Shown here in pieces: positions 1 through 11,069 of a DNA stretch of 64,000 bases. Origin of the DNA: Oscheius tipulae (Eukaryota; Nematoda; Chromadorea; Rhabditida; Rhabditidae); NCBI GenBank assembly GCA_037178975.1, contig JASJZH010000005.1, forward strand, positions 6,138,001 through 6,202,000, written 5' to 3'. A program made the translations under genes and the position numbers. The notes under the pieces were generated by a model that saw only the letters and a list, made by a program, of their open reading frames with translations, was not told the DNA's origin and made no database searches. How positions within the stretch are numbered: position 1 is the first letter of the stretch; every line of letters starts with the position of its first letter.

Positions 1-106
1 CACGGGTTTCCCCACGCTACCGATGTCACCTTTTGCCTTTCAAACTTACGCGACACATTCTAGATTTTGCTGAAATTTGCGCATTTTGCCAATTCTAGGT
101 ATCGAG

Positions 107-3100
107 ATGTTGCGTAGAAGTGCCCGTTTAGCTCGACTAGTCGCTTCTGTTGAAGGTTAGGTCATCTTTTTTCCTAGAAACGGCATCCAACTGATCTTGA
201 TCCGGCCCCTCAGCTGACCAAGTTTTTCTCGTCATTTGGTACTGTCGTCAGCTTATCTCCGATTGTTCCGCTCGTTACCAGTTGTTTACTTTTCCCTATT
301 GTTTTCTCTCCACCTGCCCTTTGAACTCCCAGTATCGGTCAGTGTAGACAACTGACGTGGGTCTACTGCACCTTTTCAACGCTTTTCTCGCGTTATTTTT
401 GTGTACTTGCATTGACGGCTACCCCATCTTATCTACTGGATGGCTACAAAATGGCAGTTTCCAGTTTTCTGGATTAAAGTTACGTTTCATCTTAGCGAGT
501 CCGTTTATATTGTCTTTTGTCGTTATACCCCTGAGAGAAACCTCTGAAACTGGCATTATTCCGAGAAATTTGAAATGCCGCCTTTTTATAGTTTCAAATT
601 GCTCAGAAGTTTAGGCGCCAAATCACTTCCGCAGGGGGTCCAACATTTCTTATCGCTCCTCTTATTTTTCTTTTTTTTGTTACTCGTTTGGGTTTCCTCT
701 GGAAAAAGCTCGCAAGTATTGTATAGCGACCCGCATAATCTCCTCTTGACCCTTCCGTGGTAGTTAATCAGCCACGTGCTCAGTTTTCTTCTGATAAAAC
801 CTTGTTTTGGGAGCATACTGCTGTAGAAGCAGTTTGCAACAACGTTTCATGTAGCCGCTTTTGTAAGACGTTTCAATGATTGTATTTGCGCGCGTATCTT
901 CCCACATCTCTCATCCACGTCATGATTTTGCAGTGGCTATAATTTATTCGAGGTACTGTTATTGTCTCACGTCTCATTGATGAGGTTATTTGTATGGCTG
1001 TCCATTCCTCTGTATCTTCGCTATTTCCGTTTGGCAGAAAATTGGGGTGATTGCTTATAGATCAAAGGACATGCCCTCTTTTAGCTATCATTCTTTTGTT
1101 ACGTCAGTGTCATCTGGAATTGCGCCACTTTCTGTGAAAATTCTTATCTGAAGGACGGTGATGTCTGCTTTGTTGTTTACCTATGACATCTTCACACCTT
1201 CCCATCTGTTTGCCATTCTAACTTTTTTCCATTCTATGCTTCAGGCACCTTTAACCGGTCCTCTCATACCAACCGACGTCTGAGCTCCCGTTTTCGCCGA
1301 CCGAATTCCCTCGTCGCCGGAAATCTCTTATCTTTTCGAGGTAGGTGACACCAGCTCCAGATGTCCTTGACGCGTCCATGCAAAGCCCTCTCATAATCAG
1401 CTTATTTTCAGGAGTCCCGTCACAAGTCTTTACAAGGAACCACTACGTCTCAAAAGACATGACTGTCTGCTCTGTACAGGAGAAGGTGAAGTTCGAGAGA
1501 CTGCCGGAAACCGCCCAGCCGACCAACTACAAGATCTATCTGGCTCCGGACTTGGCCAAGTTCACATTCAATGGACAGGTCGAGATCGACCTCGACATTT
1601 CCAAGGCGACCGATACGCTGAAACTCCACGCCAACTCTTTGGCTATCGGCGAAATCAAGATCGATCTTGCCGATGGAACTGGTGAGATTTAACAGCTGTT
1701 CATTTCCTAACTGAGATTTTAGTCCACGAAAATCTTTCCCACGACTACAGCGACGTCCTCAGCATCGTTAGCGTCAAACTGCCGGGAACCGTATCGCCAC
1801 AGCGTGCCAAGCTCACCATCAAGTTCGTCGGAGAACTCAACGACAAGATGAACGGCTTCTACCGTAGCAGCTACAAAGATTCAACTGGAGCCGAGAAATT
1901 CCTGGCCTCCACCCAGTTTGAGGTTTGTAAAACCCTGCTTATCCTTCTGAGAAAAGTATTCAGTCGACCTATGCCCGCAAGTCTTTCCCCTGCTGGGATG
2001 AGCCTATCTACAAGGCCACCTTCGATGTCACTCTGGAAGTCGACAAAAACTTTACAGCTCTCTCCAACATGGACGTCAAATCGACATCGGATGCAGCTGA
2101 CGGAAAGAAGAAGGTCGTCGTCTTCAACACCTCGCCTCTGATGTCGACCTACCTGGTTGCCTTTGCCGTCGGCGAGTTGGAATACATCGAGGACAAGACG
2201 AAGAGCGGATGTGTGATGCGCGTATACACTCTTCCCGGCAAGAAAGAGCAGGGAAGATTCGCACTTGAGCTCTCCACTAAGGCCATTGATTGGTACAACG
2301 ACTGGTTCGGCATCACTTATCCCCTACCCAAATGTGACACCATCGCCATTCCCGACTTCAGCATGGGTAAGCTTTGTCCTACATCCCTGGTAGCTACGAT
2401 TTTCAGGTGCTATGGAAAATTGGGGACTCGTAACATATCGCGAAGTCGCTGTTCTCGTCGATCCAACCAAGTCTTCGACCAAGCAGAAGTCTCGTGTTGC
2501 CCTCACTTGCGCTCATGAGTTGGCTCATCTCTGGTTTGGAGATCTTGTCACAATGGTGAGCATCGATGCTTCTTCCTCTACAATGCTTTTTCAGAAATGG
2601 TGGACTGATCTCTGGCTGAAGGAAGGCTTTGCTTCCTTCATGGAGTATATGTTCGTCGGCTACAACTACCCAGAATTTAAGATATGGCTACATTTCCTAA
2701 ACGATGAACTTGCCAGAGGATTCAGTCTCGACGCCCTTCGCAGCAGCCATCCTATCGAAGTCGAAATCGACAATCCCAATGAACTGGACGAGATCTACGA
2801 CAGCATCACCTACGCTAAATCCAACTCTGTCAACAGGATGCTCTGCTACTATCTGGGCGAGGAGACGTTCCAAAAAGGTCTACGAATCTACCTCAACAAG
2901 TTCAAGTACGCCAATGCTACTACCGTGGATCTTTGGGAGGCTCTCACCGAGGCATCTGGACAGGATATCGCCACCCTGATGTCGGGCTGGACCAAGCAGA
3001 TGGGATTCCCCCTCGTCACGGTCTCTCAACGCATCGATGGCAAGAAGAGAATCCTGAAGCTCAAGCAGCAGCGTTTCATAGCCGACGGAGGAGTCGACGA

Positions 3101-4383
3101 GAATAATCAGCTGTGGCAAGTCCCAATCACTGTCACGACGGGCAGCAATCCGAAGAATGTGACCAGCAGTTTCATCCTGAAGGACAAGGAGCAAGAATTC
3201 GTTCTCGACAACGTTGACTCGAAGGACTGGGTGAAGCTCAACGTCGGAACTACTGGATTCTACAGAGTCGAATATGACGAGACGATGCTGGCCAGTCTTC
3301 TTTCGGCTATTGGCGATGGAACCATGCCCGAACTGGATCGATTCGGAATCACGAACGACCTCTTCGCCCTCGTGACAGCTGGCCGGGTCCCTGCCACACA
3401 GTTCCTCGATCTCCTCCAGGCCTCTTCTAACGAGGACGAGTTCATCGTCTGGTCTGCTCTGGACAGCGGAGTCGGCGATCTGAACAACGTCCTACTCCAT
3501 GCCGACGACCCGAATGTCTCGTTAGGAATGCGCAAAATCGTCACGAAGGCCTACATACCTGTAGCTGAACGTCTCGGATGGGAGCCGAAGCCGGGCGAGG
3601 ACTCACAAACATCTCTTCTCCGCGGACTCATTCTTGGCCGTTTGTCCAAAGCCGGTCATCAGCCTACGATCGAGAAAATGGGCCAGCTCTTCAACAACTA
3701 TTGCACCAAGAAGGAGGAAATTCATCCCGACCTTCGTCTCTCTGTAAGGCTTTCTTACTTGTTCCAACAATTTTCCCTTTAGGTGTTCGGATCTGCAGCC
3801 CGAAATGGCGGTCTCACGGCCCACAAGCAGCTCTTGGACATCTACGAGACTAGCGGATTCGGAGAAGTTGAGCGCCAGGCTCTCGTGGCCATCTCTCAGA
3901 CACCCGACCTGGCTCTTCTGGAAGAAATCTTCAAGTACGGATTCATCAATGTAAGTTCTTTTTTCCAGCTTTACCAAACCAATGTTTTAGAACAAAGTAC
4001 GTTCCCAAGATGTCTACATGCTTCTACTCGGTCCCGGATTGACCAAAGCCGGCCAGGAATACATGTGGGACTTCTTCAAGCAGAATGTCCAGCTTCTCAT
4101 GGACAAGTTCGGCGGGGCCAATTCAAGTCTGTTCCAGGTAACCTTTTTTTTGAATACTCTAATCTATTTGTTTTTGCAGCATTCGTTCAAGATGTCGGCT
4201 GAGAACAGCTCCCTCGAGACCAGAGCCAAAGATGTCGAGATGTTCTTCTGTTCCTGCCTGGACTCGACAGCCATCCAGACCCTCGACCGTCCAATCCGCC
4301 AAGTTGCTGAGAACATTCGTCTCAACGTGAAGCTCCTCGAGAAGAACGCCTCCGAGCTCGCCCAGTACGTCAAGTCCCAGTGA
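107..4383 (+). CDS. pam-1: Puromycin-sensitive aminopeptidase (M1 family, PAM-1/NPEPPS-like)
   Basis: Zinc metallopeptidase that removes N-terminal residues from peptides. I read ten exons: 107-155, 1245-1340, 1412-1681, 1723-1922, 1964-2366, 2407-2555, 2595-3743, 3783-3950, 3991-4137 and 4180-4383, giving 944 codons in frame. The substrate motif GAMEN is split across the 2366/2407 junction. The zinc site is HELAH with the third ligand in WLKEG, and the catalytic Tyr lies in ITYAKSNSV. The ERAP1-like C-terminal domain is complete. Exons 1-2 add about 48 residues rich in Arg, Ser and Leu before the conserved start (VKFERLPETAQP). This looks like a mitochondrial presequence, although an internal Met at 1459 could give a cytosolic form. 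Next to the zinc site HELAHLWFGD replaces the usual HELAHQWFGN. TAPT1 starts 160 bp downstream on the same strand. The family call is very secure; the first two exons are less so. Confidence 0.93.
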
Positions 4384-4444
4384 AACATATGATCTTTTCT
4401 CCCCTATCCTTTTGTTTTCCCCATCTTGCATATTGTCCCCGTGA

Positions 4445-4450
4445 AATAAA
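4445..4450 (+). promoter_or_regulatory. Poly(A) signal of the aminopeptidase gene
   Basis: AATAAA lies 62 nt after the aminopeptidase stop codon and about 95 nt before the TAPT1 start. This is the spacing expected for 3' processing between two genes of a nematode operon. Confidence 0.6.
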
Positions 4451-4542
4451 TTATTTTATTTGTAATACTTCTTTCCATCTCCAGACGTTTTCCTTCGTCA
4501 TCAGTAGCTCTAGTACACAAAGTCAGTCAACTTGTTCTCAGA

Positions 4543-6612
4543 ATGATAGTGTCGGAGCTGCGCCGACGAAAAACACCCGACTATGAGCGTCTCTGTACAG
4601 AGAGCGAGCCAGAAGACGGAGATTTCTTCGTCTCCAAAACATTTGCACCTCTCGAAGAGTGTCATCCCAGTACGTCGGAAGAAGAAAGTTTCGTCGAGAA
4701 GAAAGCACCCGAGTTGGTAGCAGAAGACAGCTCAATACCTGGATTTTTCGACTTCTGCTGGGCCGAATTGACCTGCGGCTACTCGCTACAGAACGACAAG
4801 AAGAGCTATTCGGACAAGAGGAGGAAGCTGTACGCGTTGTTTCGAATTCCGGCCAAAGTCGAGAAATTTCTCTTCTTCGGACAGCTGCAGTGCATTGACG
4901 CCTTTCTCTACTTCTTTACCTTTCTTCCGCTACGATTTCTCGTAAGTTTCCGATATTTTTTGCTAAAGAGAGATCTAGATCTCCCTGATCCTCTTTCTCC
5001 GCCTCAAACGATGGGGTTCAGCCGAGCTGTGCGATTTTCTCAAAGTCGGAATTATGGTCTGCTCAGCAATTGTCATGTTTTTCATAGGTCTGTACCCTTT
5101 ATTTTCTCTGCGGTAATACAAACTTACAGACACGTCGGTAGTTTATCACGTGGTTCGTGGACAGGGAGTGATAAAACTCTACATCTTCTACAATATGCTC
5201 GAGGTGGCCGATAAGCTTTTCAGCAGCCTGGGACAGGTATTTTTCCCCAGTTTTTAGCCACAATTTACGCGTTCACAGGACATTCTCGAAGCTCTTTTCT
5301 GGACAGCCAACGAGCCGTTTTCAGTCAGAACATTGCTACGAACATTCTTCCATTTCACGGTAGCCACCGTCTATGCGGCTTTTCACACCTTCCTCGTCCT
5401 TCTTCAAGTTATTTTTGTGCTTTCCCAGTTTCAAACCAACTTCAGGCCACGACACTGAATGTTGCCTTCAATTCTCACAACCAAGCCGTGCTGGCCATCC
5501 TAATGTCCAACAACTTTGTCGAGCTCAAAGGGTCCGTCTTCAAGAAGTTTGCCAAGGCCAACTTGTTCCAAATGACTTGCAGGTAACCTTTAATCAAACT
5601 CCAGTGAGTAGAAAATTCCAGTGATGTGCGTGAACGGTTTCATCTGCACATGCTGCTGACCGTGGTTCTTCTTCGCAATCTGGCAGCTGTTAACTGGAGT
5701 AGCGATCATCTTCTGGAAATGATGCCCGATGTCCTGATGGTCATCGGAGCCGAACTTGTGGTCGACTGGCTCAAACACGCATTCATCACCAAATTCAACG
5801 AGATCAATGCGGATGTCTACAAGGATTTCACAATGACGATAGCATTTGATGTGGTCAAGAATCGCGACTCGGCCGGAGCCTTCAACGCCTATTCCGATCA
5901 GGTTTCTCGGCGAATGGGCTTCATCCCAATTCCGCTGGCCGTGATGCTGATTCGCGTTCTCGGACAGACCTTCAACTTTGCCAGTCCGACGACACTGCTC
6001 ATCACACTCATGTTCTGGTTTCTTCTTTTCGCGGTGAAGGTTTTCAACGGGATTCTACTGCTCGGAACAGCTTGCCAACATGTGTCTGCCTTCCGAAAAC
6101 TCCAGGAATGTGCCGAAGACCAACATCGCCGACAGAAAATGTTCTCAGCAAAGAGCAAAAGCGCTCCGAGCTCTCCGAAGATGAGTCTGGTTGACTTCAC
6201 CGACGTGTGTCATCAGACAAATGCAAAAAACGATCTCACCGCTTCGGATGTACTGGATCAGTTGAATGAGCTCCAGAGGCAACGAGAGAGTCTTGAACGG
6301 GGGACAATCAGGACAAGGAGGAAGAGTAGGATGAGGTGAACTTGTCTTAGTTTTCTAACATGAACCTTTTTTTTTTAGAAGCAAACGAGAGCACAGTGAG
6401 CCGCCTCCGGAGACAGCAGAATCCGAAATATCAAATTGTACAAAAGAGGCAGAGAATCAAGAAATGTAGGAGTCTTTCTCTTAACAAAAGGCATGTCTAA
6501 TTTCAGGGGTGAGCGAAGAAGGCCGTCCTCGAAGCCAACAGAAAATGATCTCGCTACTGTGACGGCGTACACGATGCTTCCTCCTGATCAGGGAGTCGAG
6601 CGCATTGAATAG
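4543..6612 (+). CDS. tapt-1: TAPT1 family multi-pass membrane protein (DUF747)
   Basis: Homologue of vertebrate TAPT1 (transmembrane anterior posterior transformation 1), linked to cilia and ER/Golgi trafficking. Eight exons: 4543-4941, 4979-5087, 5130-5236, 5279-5407, 5446-5582, 5622-6335, 6379-6465 and 6507-6612, giving 595 residues in frame. The acidic N-terminus is followed by several membrane helices. The conserved family core includes the stretches YNMLEVADKLFSSLGQD, FNSHNQAVLAILMSNNFVEL and VDWLKHAFITKFNEI. The C-terminal tail is charged, low in complexity and poorly conserved, as in other TAPT1 proteins. The start codon sits one base after a TTCTCAG acceptor-like site, which fits trans-splicing. 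The gene may be the second of an operon with the aminopeptidase. Family assignment is strong; the last two short exons are supported mainly by splice phase. Confidence 0.9.
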
Positions 6613-6705
6613 AACAGACGGGTAGACGTAAAACGTTGTGAGATTGCTTGTATAATCAATTTTTTTGCTTCATCTTTCATAAATCTATTTTTCTGAACTC
6701 AAAGA

Positions 6706-7363
6706 CTACGTTTTAGTTTCCTCTTCTCCCGCGTCATTGGCTGAAACGAGATGACTACAAGACGAAGTAAGAGAGCTCACTTTTGAAGCACTGTGTCCGC
6801 ATGACGCATTCCATGAAGGCCATCATCTCGTCACCACACTTGCCGTCTTTCATCTCCTCGTCTGTGGCCGTCTTTTGACATGTGATTGCTTCTCTGAAAT
6901 CAGAAGGTAGATGGGGAAGGAGGAAAGAAAATACCTAAATTCGTAACCACAGGGACTGGCGACCATATGTCCTACGCAGTGGCATTCGAAGTTCATCGAG
7001 CCGTCTGGATTTGTGGGTCCTGGAAATTAAAGTATGCTCTACATGTTCAGAAGGGTAGAACTCTTTGAGGATTTCAGTCGTCAACGATGTACCAATAATG
7101 TACGGATGCTCGGAGAAGAGGGAACCAAAGTGGCATTATACATATGACAAATCGGAGCAGCTCGTTTAGAAAAGCATAATGAAAATGAAACACGCCTGGA
7201 TTGAATGGAGGAAAGACGTCCATTGGGTCGGTATCGGCAATCTTCTGAACGTATTCATCCTTGATTGGTGCCCAGAACTCCTCGTTTGTGATATATTCGA
7301 CCTGCAAGTTTCATAGACATCAATAAAAGTGGAAAAAGAACTGACCTTGTCCTTTTCTGCCAT
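6706..7363 (-). CDS. MIA40/CHCHD4-like mitochondrial oxidoreductase
   Basis: Intermembrane-space import receptor and disulfide carrier family. Five exons on the minus strand: 7363-7346, 7301-7196, 7019-6935, 6893-6781 and 6740-6706, giving 118 residues. The core is a redox motif, then HMVASPCGYEFREAITC (first CX9C) and CGDEMMAFMEC (second CX9C), matching the twin CX9C fold of MIA40. Family members carry a CPC active motif just upstream; here the codons read Cys-His-Cys. Reading stays in frame only if intron 2 uses a GC donor (AG|GCGTGT). The C-terminus is short and acidic. The gene is divergent from MRTO4, with a 190-bp shared upstream region. Another CHCH protein is possible, but motif order and spacing favour MIA40. 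Confidence 0.82.
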
Positions 7364-7552
7364 TTTGAAAGAGTTCTGATAAAAATTCGGCGGAGGAGAA
7401 AATTTTGAACTGGCGGGATGGGTCCTGCCACGAATCCCTCTACCTTCTGATTTCGGCAGGGGAACGCATTGCCTCTTCACGCATTCCTTTGTTTTTTTTT
7501 TACATCTTTTCGCTTAATTTTCACTACTAAAACACATATTTGAGGCAGAAGG
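7364..7552. promoter_or_regulatory. Shared upstream region of divergent MIA40-like and MRTO4 genes
   Basis: The 189 bp between two divergent start codons must hold both 5' regions. It contains a T-run near 7493-7502. I recognise no specific factor site. Confidence 0.45.
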
Positions 7553-8481
7553 ATGCCCCGTTCCAAGAGGGAGAAGGAAGTCTCACTGACGAAAGTCAAG
7601 AAGAAGACCAGAGCGACAAAGGAAACTCTTGTGGATGAGGTCAGTGTTTTTACCTAATTTTTTGTAGTTTTTCTTGTTTTCGTTATTGCTTGTTCTAGTA
7701 CTGTTCCTATGAGGTATTAAAAACGCAGTTTATGGAGTGAACGTTCTATCATGAGAGTTGCAAATGTAAAACATGTATATTCAAGTAAACAACGAGAACA
7801 TTTCTAGCTTTTTCTTTGTAGGTTCGTCACAGCGTCGACACATACGACAATGTGATCGTGTTCACAATCGAAAACCTAAGGAGTAAAAAGTTTATTCAGG
7901 TTTGTTCCTTTCATTGTTCTCAACTAAATCACATTTTCCAGGTTAGACAACATTTCAAAGCCACCTCTCGTTTCTTCCTGGGCAAAAACAACGTGATGGC
8001 TGTTGCTCTTGGACGCTCAGAAAGCGACGAATATTCCAAGAAATTGCACAAAGTCAGCCAGGTGCTGAAGGGACAGTGCGGTCTGATGTTCACAAACGAG
8101 TCGGTCAAGGAAGTGAGAAGACAATTGGACGAGATGAAGGAGGCCGACTACGCCCGTGCTGGAGATATTGCGCCGGAATCGATCGAACTGCCGGAAGGAC
8201 CTCTGCCACAGTTCGCCTTCTCGATGGAGCCACAACTTCGCAAGCTGGGAATGCCGAGTAAGCTCGACAAAGGAGCCGTCGCTTTGTATCAGTCGTTTGA
8301 AGTGTGCCGGGAAGGTGAACCCATCACTGTCGATCAAGCCAAGGTGAGCTATTTTATTGGATTTGGCTAATATCGAATTCTTCAGATTCTGAAACTGCTG
8401 GAGATGAAGCTCTCCTACTTCCACATCAAAATCAAGGGTCATTGGGACAAAAAGCACGGCTACAAGGCTCTTGACAACTAA
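7553..8481 (+). CDS. mrto-4: MRTO4, ribosome assembly factor (P0-like)
   Basis: Nucleolar 60S assembly factor that occupies the P-stalk site on pre-ribosomes before ribosomal protein P0. Four exons: 7553-7639, 7822-7899, 7942-8343 and 8386-8481, giving 220 residues. The N-terminus MPRSKREKEVSLTKVKKK is the typical basic MRTO4 start. It is followed by the L10-like domain (NLRSKKFIQVRQHFK, SRFFLGKNNVMAVALG) and the C-terminal LPEGPLPQF and GEPITVDQAKILKLL segments. It lacks the acidic P0 tail, which separates MRTO4 from P0. Length matches the family. It lies divergently from the MIA40-like gene and 194 bp upstream of a same-strand gene. Confidence 0.93.
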
Positions 8482-8675
8482 ATTATCCTGTTTCCTATAC
8501 TTTTTCGTTGTTGTTTGTTCCTATTACCAATTGTTACCTGTCTTGTTGAAGTTGTCGTTATTCTTCTGCCAAATTAAAGAACTTTGTTCACTTTTTCTTC
8601 TTGCCAACTCTTTCAGGCTACTTTCCAACAATTATTGTTCGAAACTGGAAAAAAAACACTGGCGTGTTTAGAATA

Positions 8676-9375
8676 ATGTTACGAGCAACAAGGCTAGCTC
8701 TGATTCGAACTGTCCGCCTGAATTCTAACAAAACTGCAGTGGAGCCAAAGTTCAGTAAGAGTGCAGCCTTCCAGGTGGCTCTCCTGTCTTTCTCTTCAAA
8801 CTAATACATTTTAGGGACGTGGCAAGCCATTGCAAAAGGCATCCTTCAATTTTGACTACTATTCGACTGACGAATGGGCGCATAAAAAGATCTTTTCGGC
8901 ATTGGCCAGTCTTACAGCTATCATAATCTACTTTGGATGGTTGAGGTTAGTGTTTTAGTTTGCGTATGAATTTTATTTTTGGTCAATTCGAATAGAACGC
9001 TGGTTTTTCCTGCAAAGATTGAGCGTTTGCTGTTTTTGTGTTAGGTTTTCCCCTGGGGAAACTTGTAGAACAGTATTCCAAGAGGTCTACGAAAAACTTC
9101 CTTCTCTTCAGTTAGAATACAAATCACGTTTTCAGAGAGCCCTCGGACCTCGACGAGATCTGGGCAGCCCCACCGCATATTCTGACAGCCAATTTGGAGA
9201 GAAAGATGTTACGAGATCAGATTAACGAGGTATTGTTCCGTTTTCGATAGCAACTAGTTACTCGTAGGCCAAAATAAAGGGGCTGAGCACGGAACTTCTA
9301 CAGGCACAGCTGGACTACGTCGATGTGAAAGAAGCCGCCCTACGAGTGCAATTCGAGCAGAGACAGAAGAAATAG
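8676..9375 (+). CDS. Small single-pass mitochondrial protein, NDUFB11/ESSS-like
   Basis: Four exons: 8676-8774, 8815-8945, 9136-9229 and 9268-9375, giving 143 residues. The N-terminus MLRATRLALIRTVRLNS is an amphipathic, Arg-rich, acid-free mitochondrial targeting sequence. A single membrane helix (SALASLTAIIIYFGWL) is followed by a charged helical C-terminal tail (EPSDLDEIWAAPPHI onward). This layout fits complex I subunit NDUFB11 (ESSS), a membrane-arm accessory subunit of NADH dehydrogenase, but I could not confirm a diagnostic motif. The start codon lies a few bases after a TTTAG acceptor and 195 bp after the MRTO4 stop, compatible with operon trans-splicing. Existence of the gene is likely; the name is tentative. 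Confidence 0.6.
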
Positions 9376-9580
9376 TCAATTTTCACATGATAAATAGTTC
9401 ATTTCTGATCCGAATTCGGTTTTCACACTTGTTTGCATGTTCTTTCAGCACTGAATATCTGACTTGTAATGAGATTGTGCGTCAGGAAGGCAGACACGTC
9501 GTTCGTTTTGCACCCTCTTCCAGAGAAAAAACTATACTGTTCCATTTCTGTTTTCTGTCTATTCTTCGCCTGTATTCCAG

Positions 9581-11069
9581 ATGACATCTCGTCAGTCATC
9601 CAGGTTTTCTTTCATTCCGCGGGAGAGAGTCCACATTGAACAGACGACGGGCAGCGCCATTGTAGATCGTTATTTGGAGGTAAGAATTTCGTAATTTTAC
9701 CAGTTTTGAACACAAACTGCAGAATGATTGCCTATTGACGCGACTCGAGCTCCGTCGACTACGAGATCACAAATATTCGTCCGCTGGAAGCTCGTATCTG
9801 GACGATTTATGTATGAAACGGTTCTGGGAATGGATCGTCAACTTCTATCCGCTCTGGCTCGCTCCTAATGTTATCACGCTGATCGGTGAGCGTTCTGCAA
9901 CACTTTCTCGTCAAATAGCTCTAAATAATAGTTATCTTTCAGGCTTCCTCACCAATCTCGCCACAGTGCTCATCCTCTCCTACTACAGTCCAACTGCTTC
10001 AGAAGACGCCCCCTGCTGGGCCTACTTCCTGGCCGCAGTTGGTCTCTTCTTCTATCAGACCCTCGATGCCACAGGTACCACTCTTTCGACTTTATCCAGC
10101 CCAATGTTTAGATGGCAAGCAGGCACGTCGAACCAAGAGTAACTCGCCACTTGGAGAGCTCTTCGATCACGGTTGCGACTCGATTTCTCAGATCTTCGTC
10201 GCTCTGAACTGCTGCTATGCTCTGTGCCTCGGCCAATTGCCCGGAGTCGTCTTCTGCGTGGCCATCATGGCTATCACGCTGTTCTATTGCGCTCATTGGG
10301 AGACTTACTGTTCCGGCCAACTCCGTTTCTCGAAGTATGACGTGACAGAAGCCCAGATGACTGTTATTGCCGGACTACTGGCCACAGCGATCTTCGGGCC
10401 AGCTTTTTGGAGAATCGGTTGGTTTTCCTTCCTCTTTTAAGATACATAATTCACAGGTATTTTTGGCATTGAGCTTCGACAAGTGGCCATCTTCAGCGTT
10501 ATTGTAGGCTTCCTGATCCGGCTCTATCACTTTCTTGTCATTGTTTTCACGGGCGGAGTTGGAAAGAATGGATCTACAGGTTACTTTCTTGCCCTTCCAA
10601 ACAGAAAGTACCTTTCCAGTAGCCGGCACGTCTGTCCTCTCGCCACTCTCTCCCCTTCTGGCCGTCGTCATCCCGTTCTACATTATCTACTCCGGGGTCC
10701 AGGATAGCATCTACGACGATCACATTTCGCTCTTTGTGCTCTGTCTTGGCGCCGTCTCCTCCAAAGCCACCAATCGTCTCATCGTTGCTCATATGTGTCA
10801 TGCTGAAATCTTTGTCTGGGACTGGATCTATCTCGCGCCTTTTGGTCTAATGCTCAACCAGTAAGTCCTTCTTTGCAATCAGACTCAATCACAGTTTCAG
10901 CTATTACAACTACCCGTTCCATCAGCTGGCTGTGCTCTACGTGACGACTGCCTACGCCTGGGCCAGTCTGCTCATCTACTGCTTAACGATAACTAGACAA
11001 ATCTGCTCCTATTTGGGAATCTTCTGTTTCCTAATACCGGTAGAAGAAGTTGGCGGCAGTTTCGAGTGA
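9581..11069 (+). CDS. cept: Choline/ethanolamine phosphotransferase (CEPT type)
   Basis: Final enzyme of the Kennedy pathway: transfers phosphocholine or phosphoethanolamine from the CDP carrier to diacylglycerol at the ER/Golgi membrane. Seven exons: 9581-9679, 9723-9885, 9943-10074, 10112-10417, 10457-10579, 10620-10860 and 10901-11069, giving 410 residues. The CDP-alcohol phosphotransferase signature is complete: DG-xx-AR-x8-G-xxx-D-xxx-D, beginning at DGKQARR and ending at FDHGCDS. It is split by an intron exactly before the first Asp-Gly. About eight to ten hydrophobic helices follow, as usual. The ATG follows directly after a TATTCCAG site, so it is probably trans-spliced. Which of the nematode CEPT paralogues this is cannot be told by eye. 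Confidence 0.93.

Noticed and set aside
1345-1411. Aminopeptidase start at the Met at 1345
   Set aside because: That frame runs through an intron with good splice sites. The model joining 107-155, 1245-1340 and 1412 onward stays in frame, though it remains unproven.
4543-5214. Single 223-codon TAPT1 reading frame through the first intron
   Set aside because: The family match stops at 4941 and resumes in another frame at 4979; the extension is intron.
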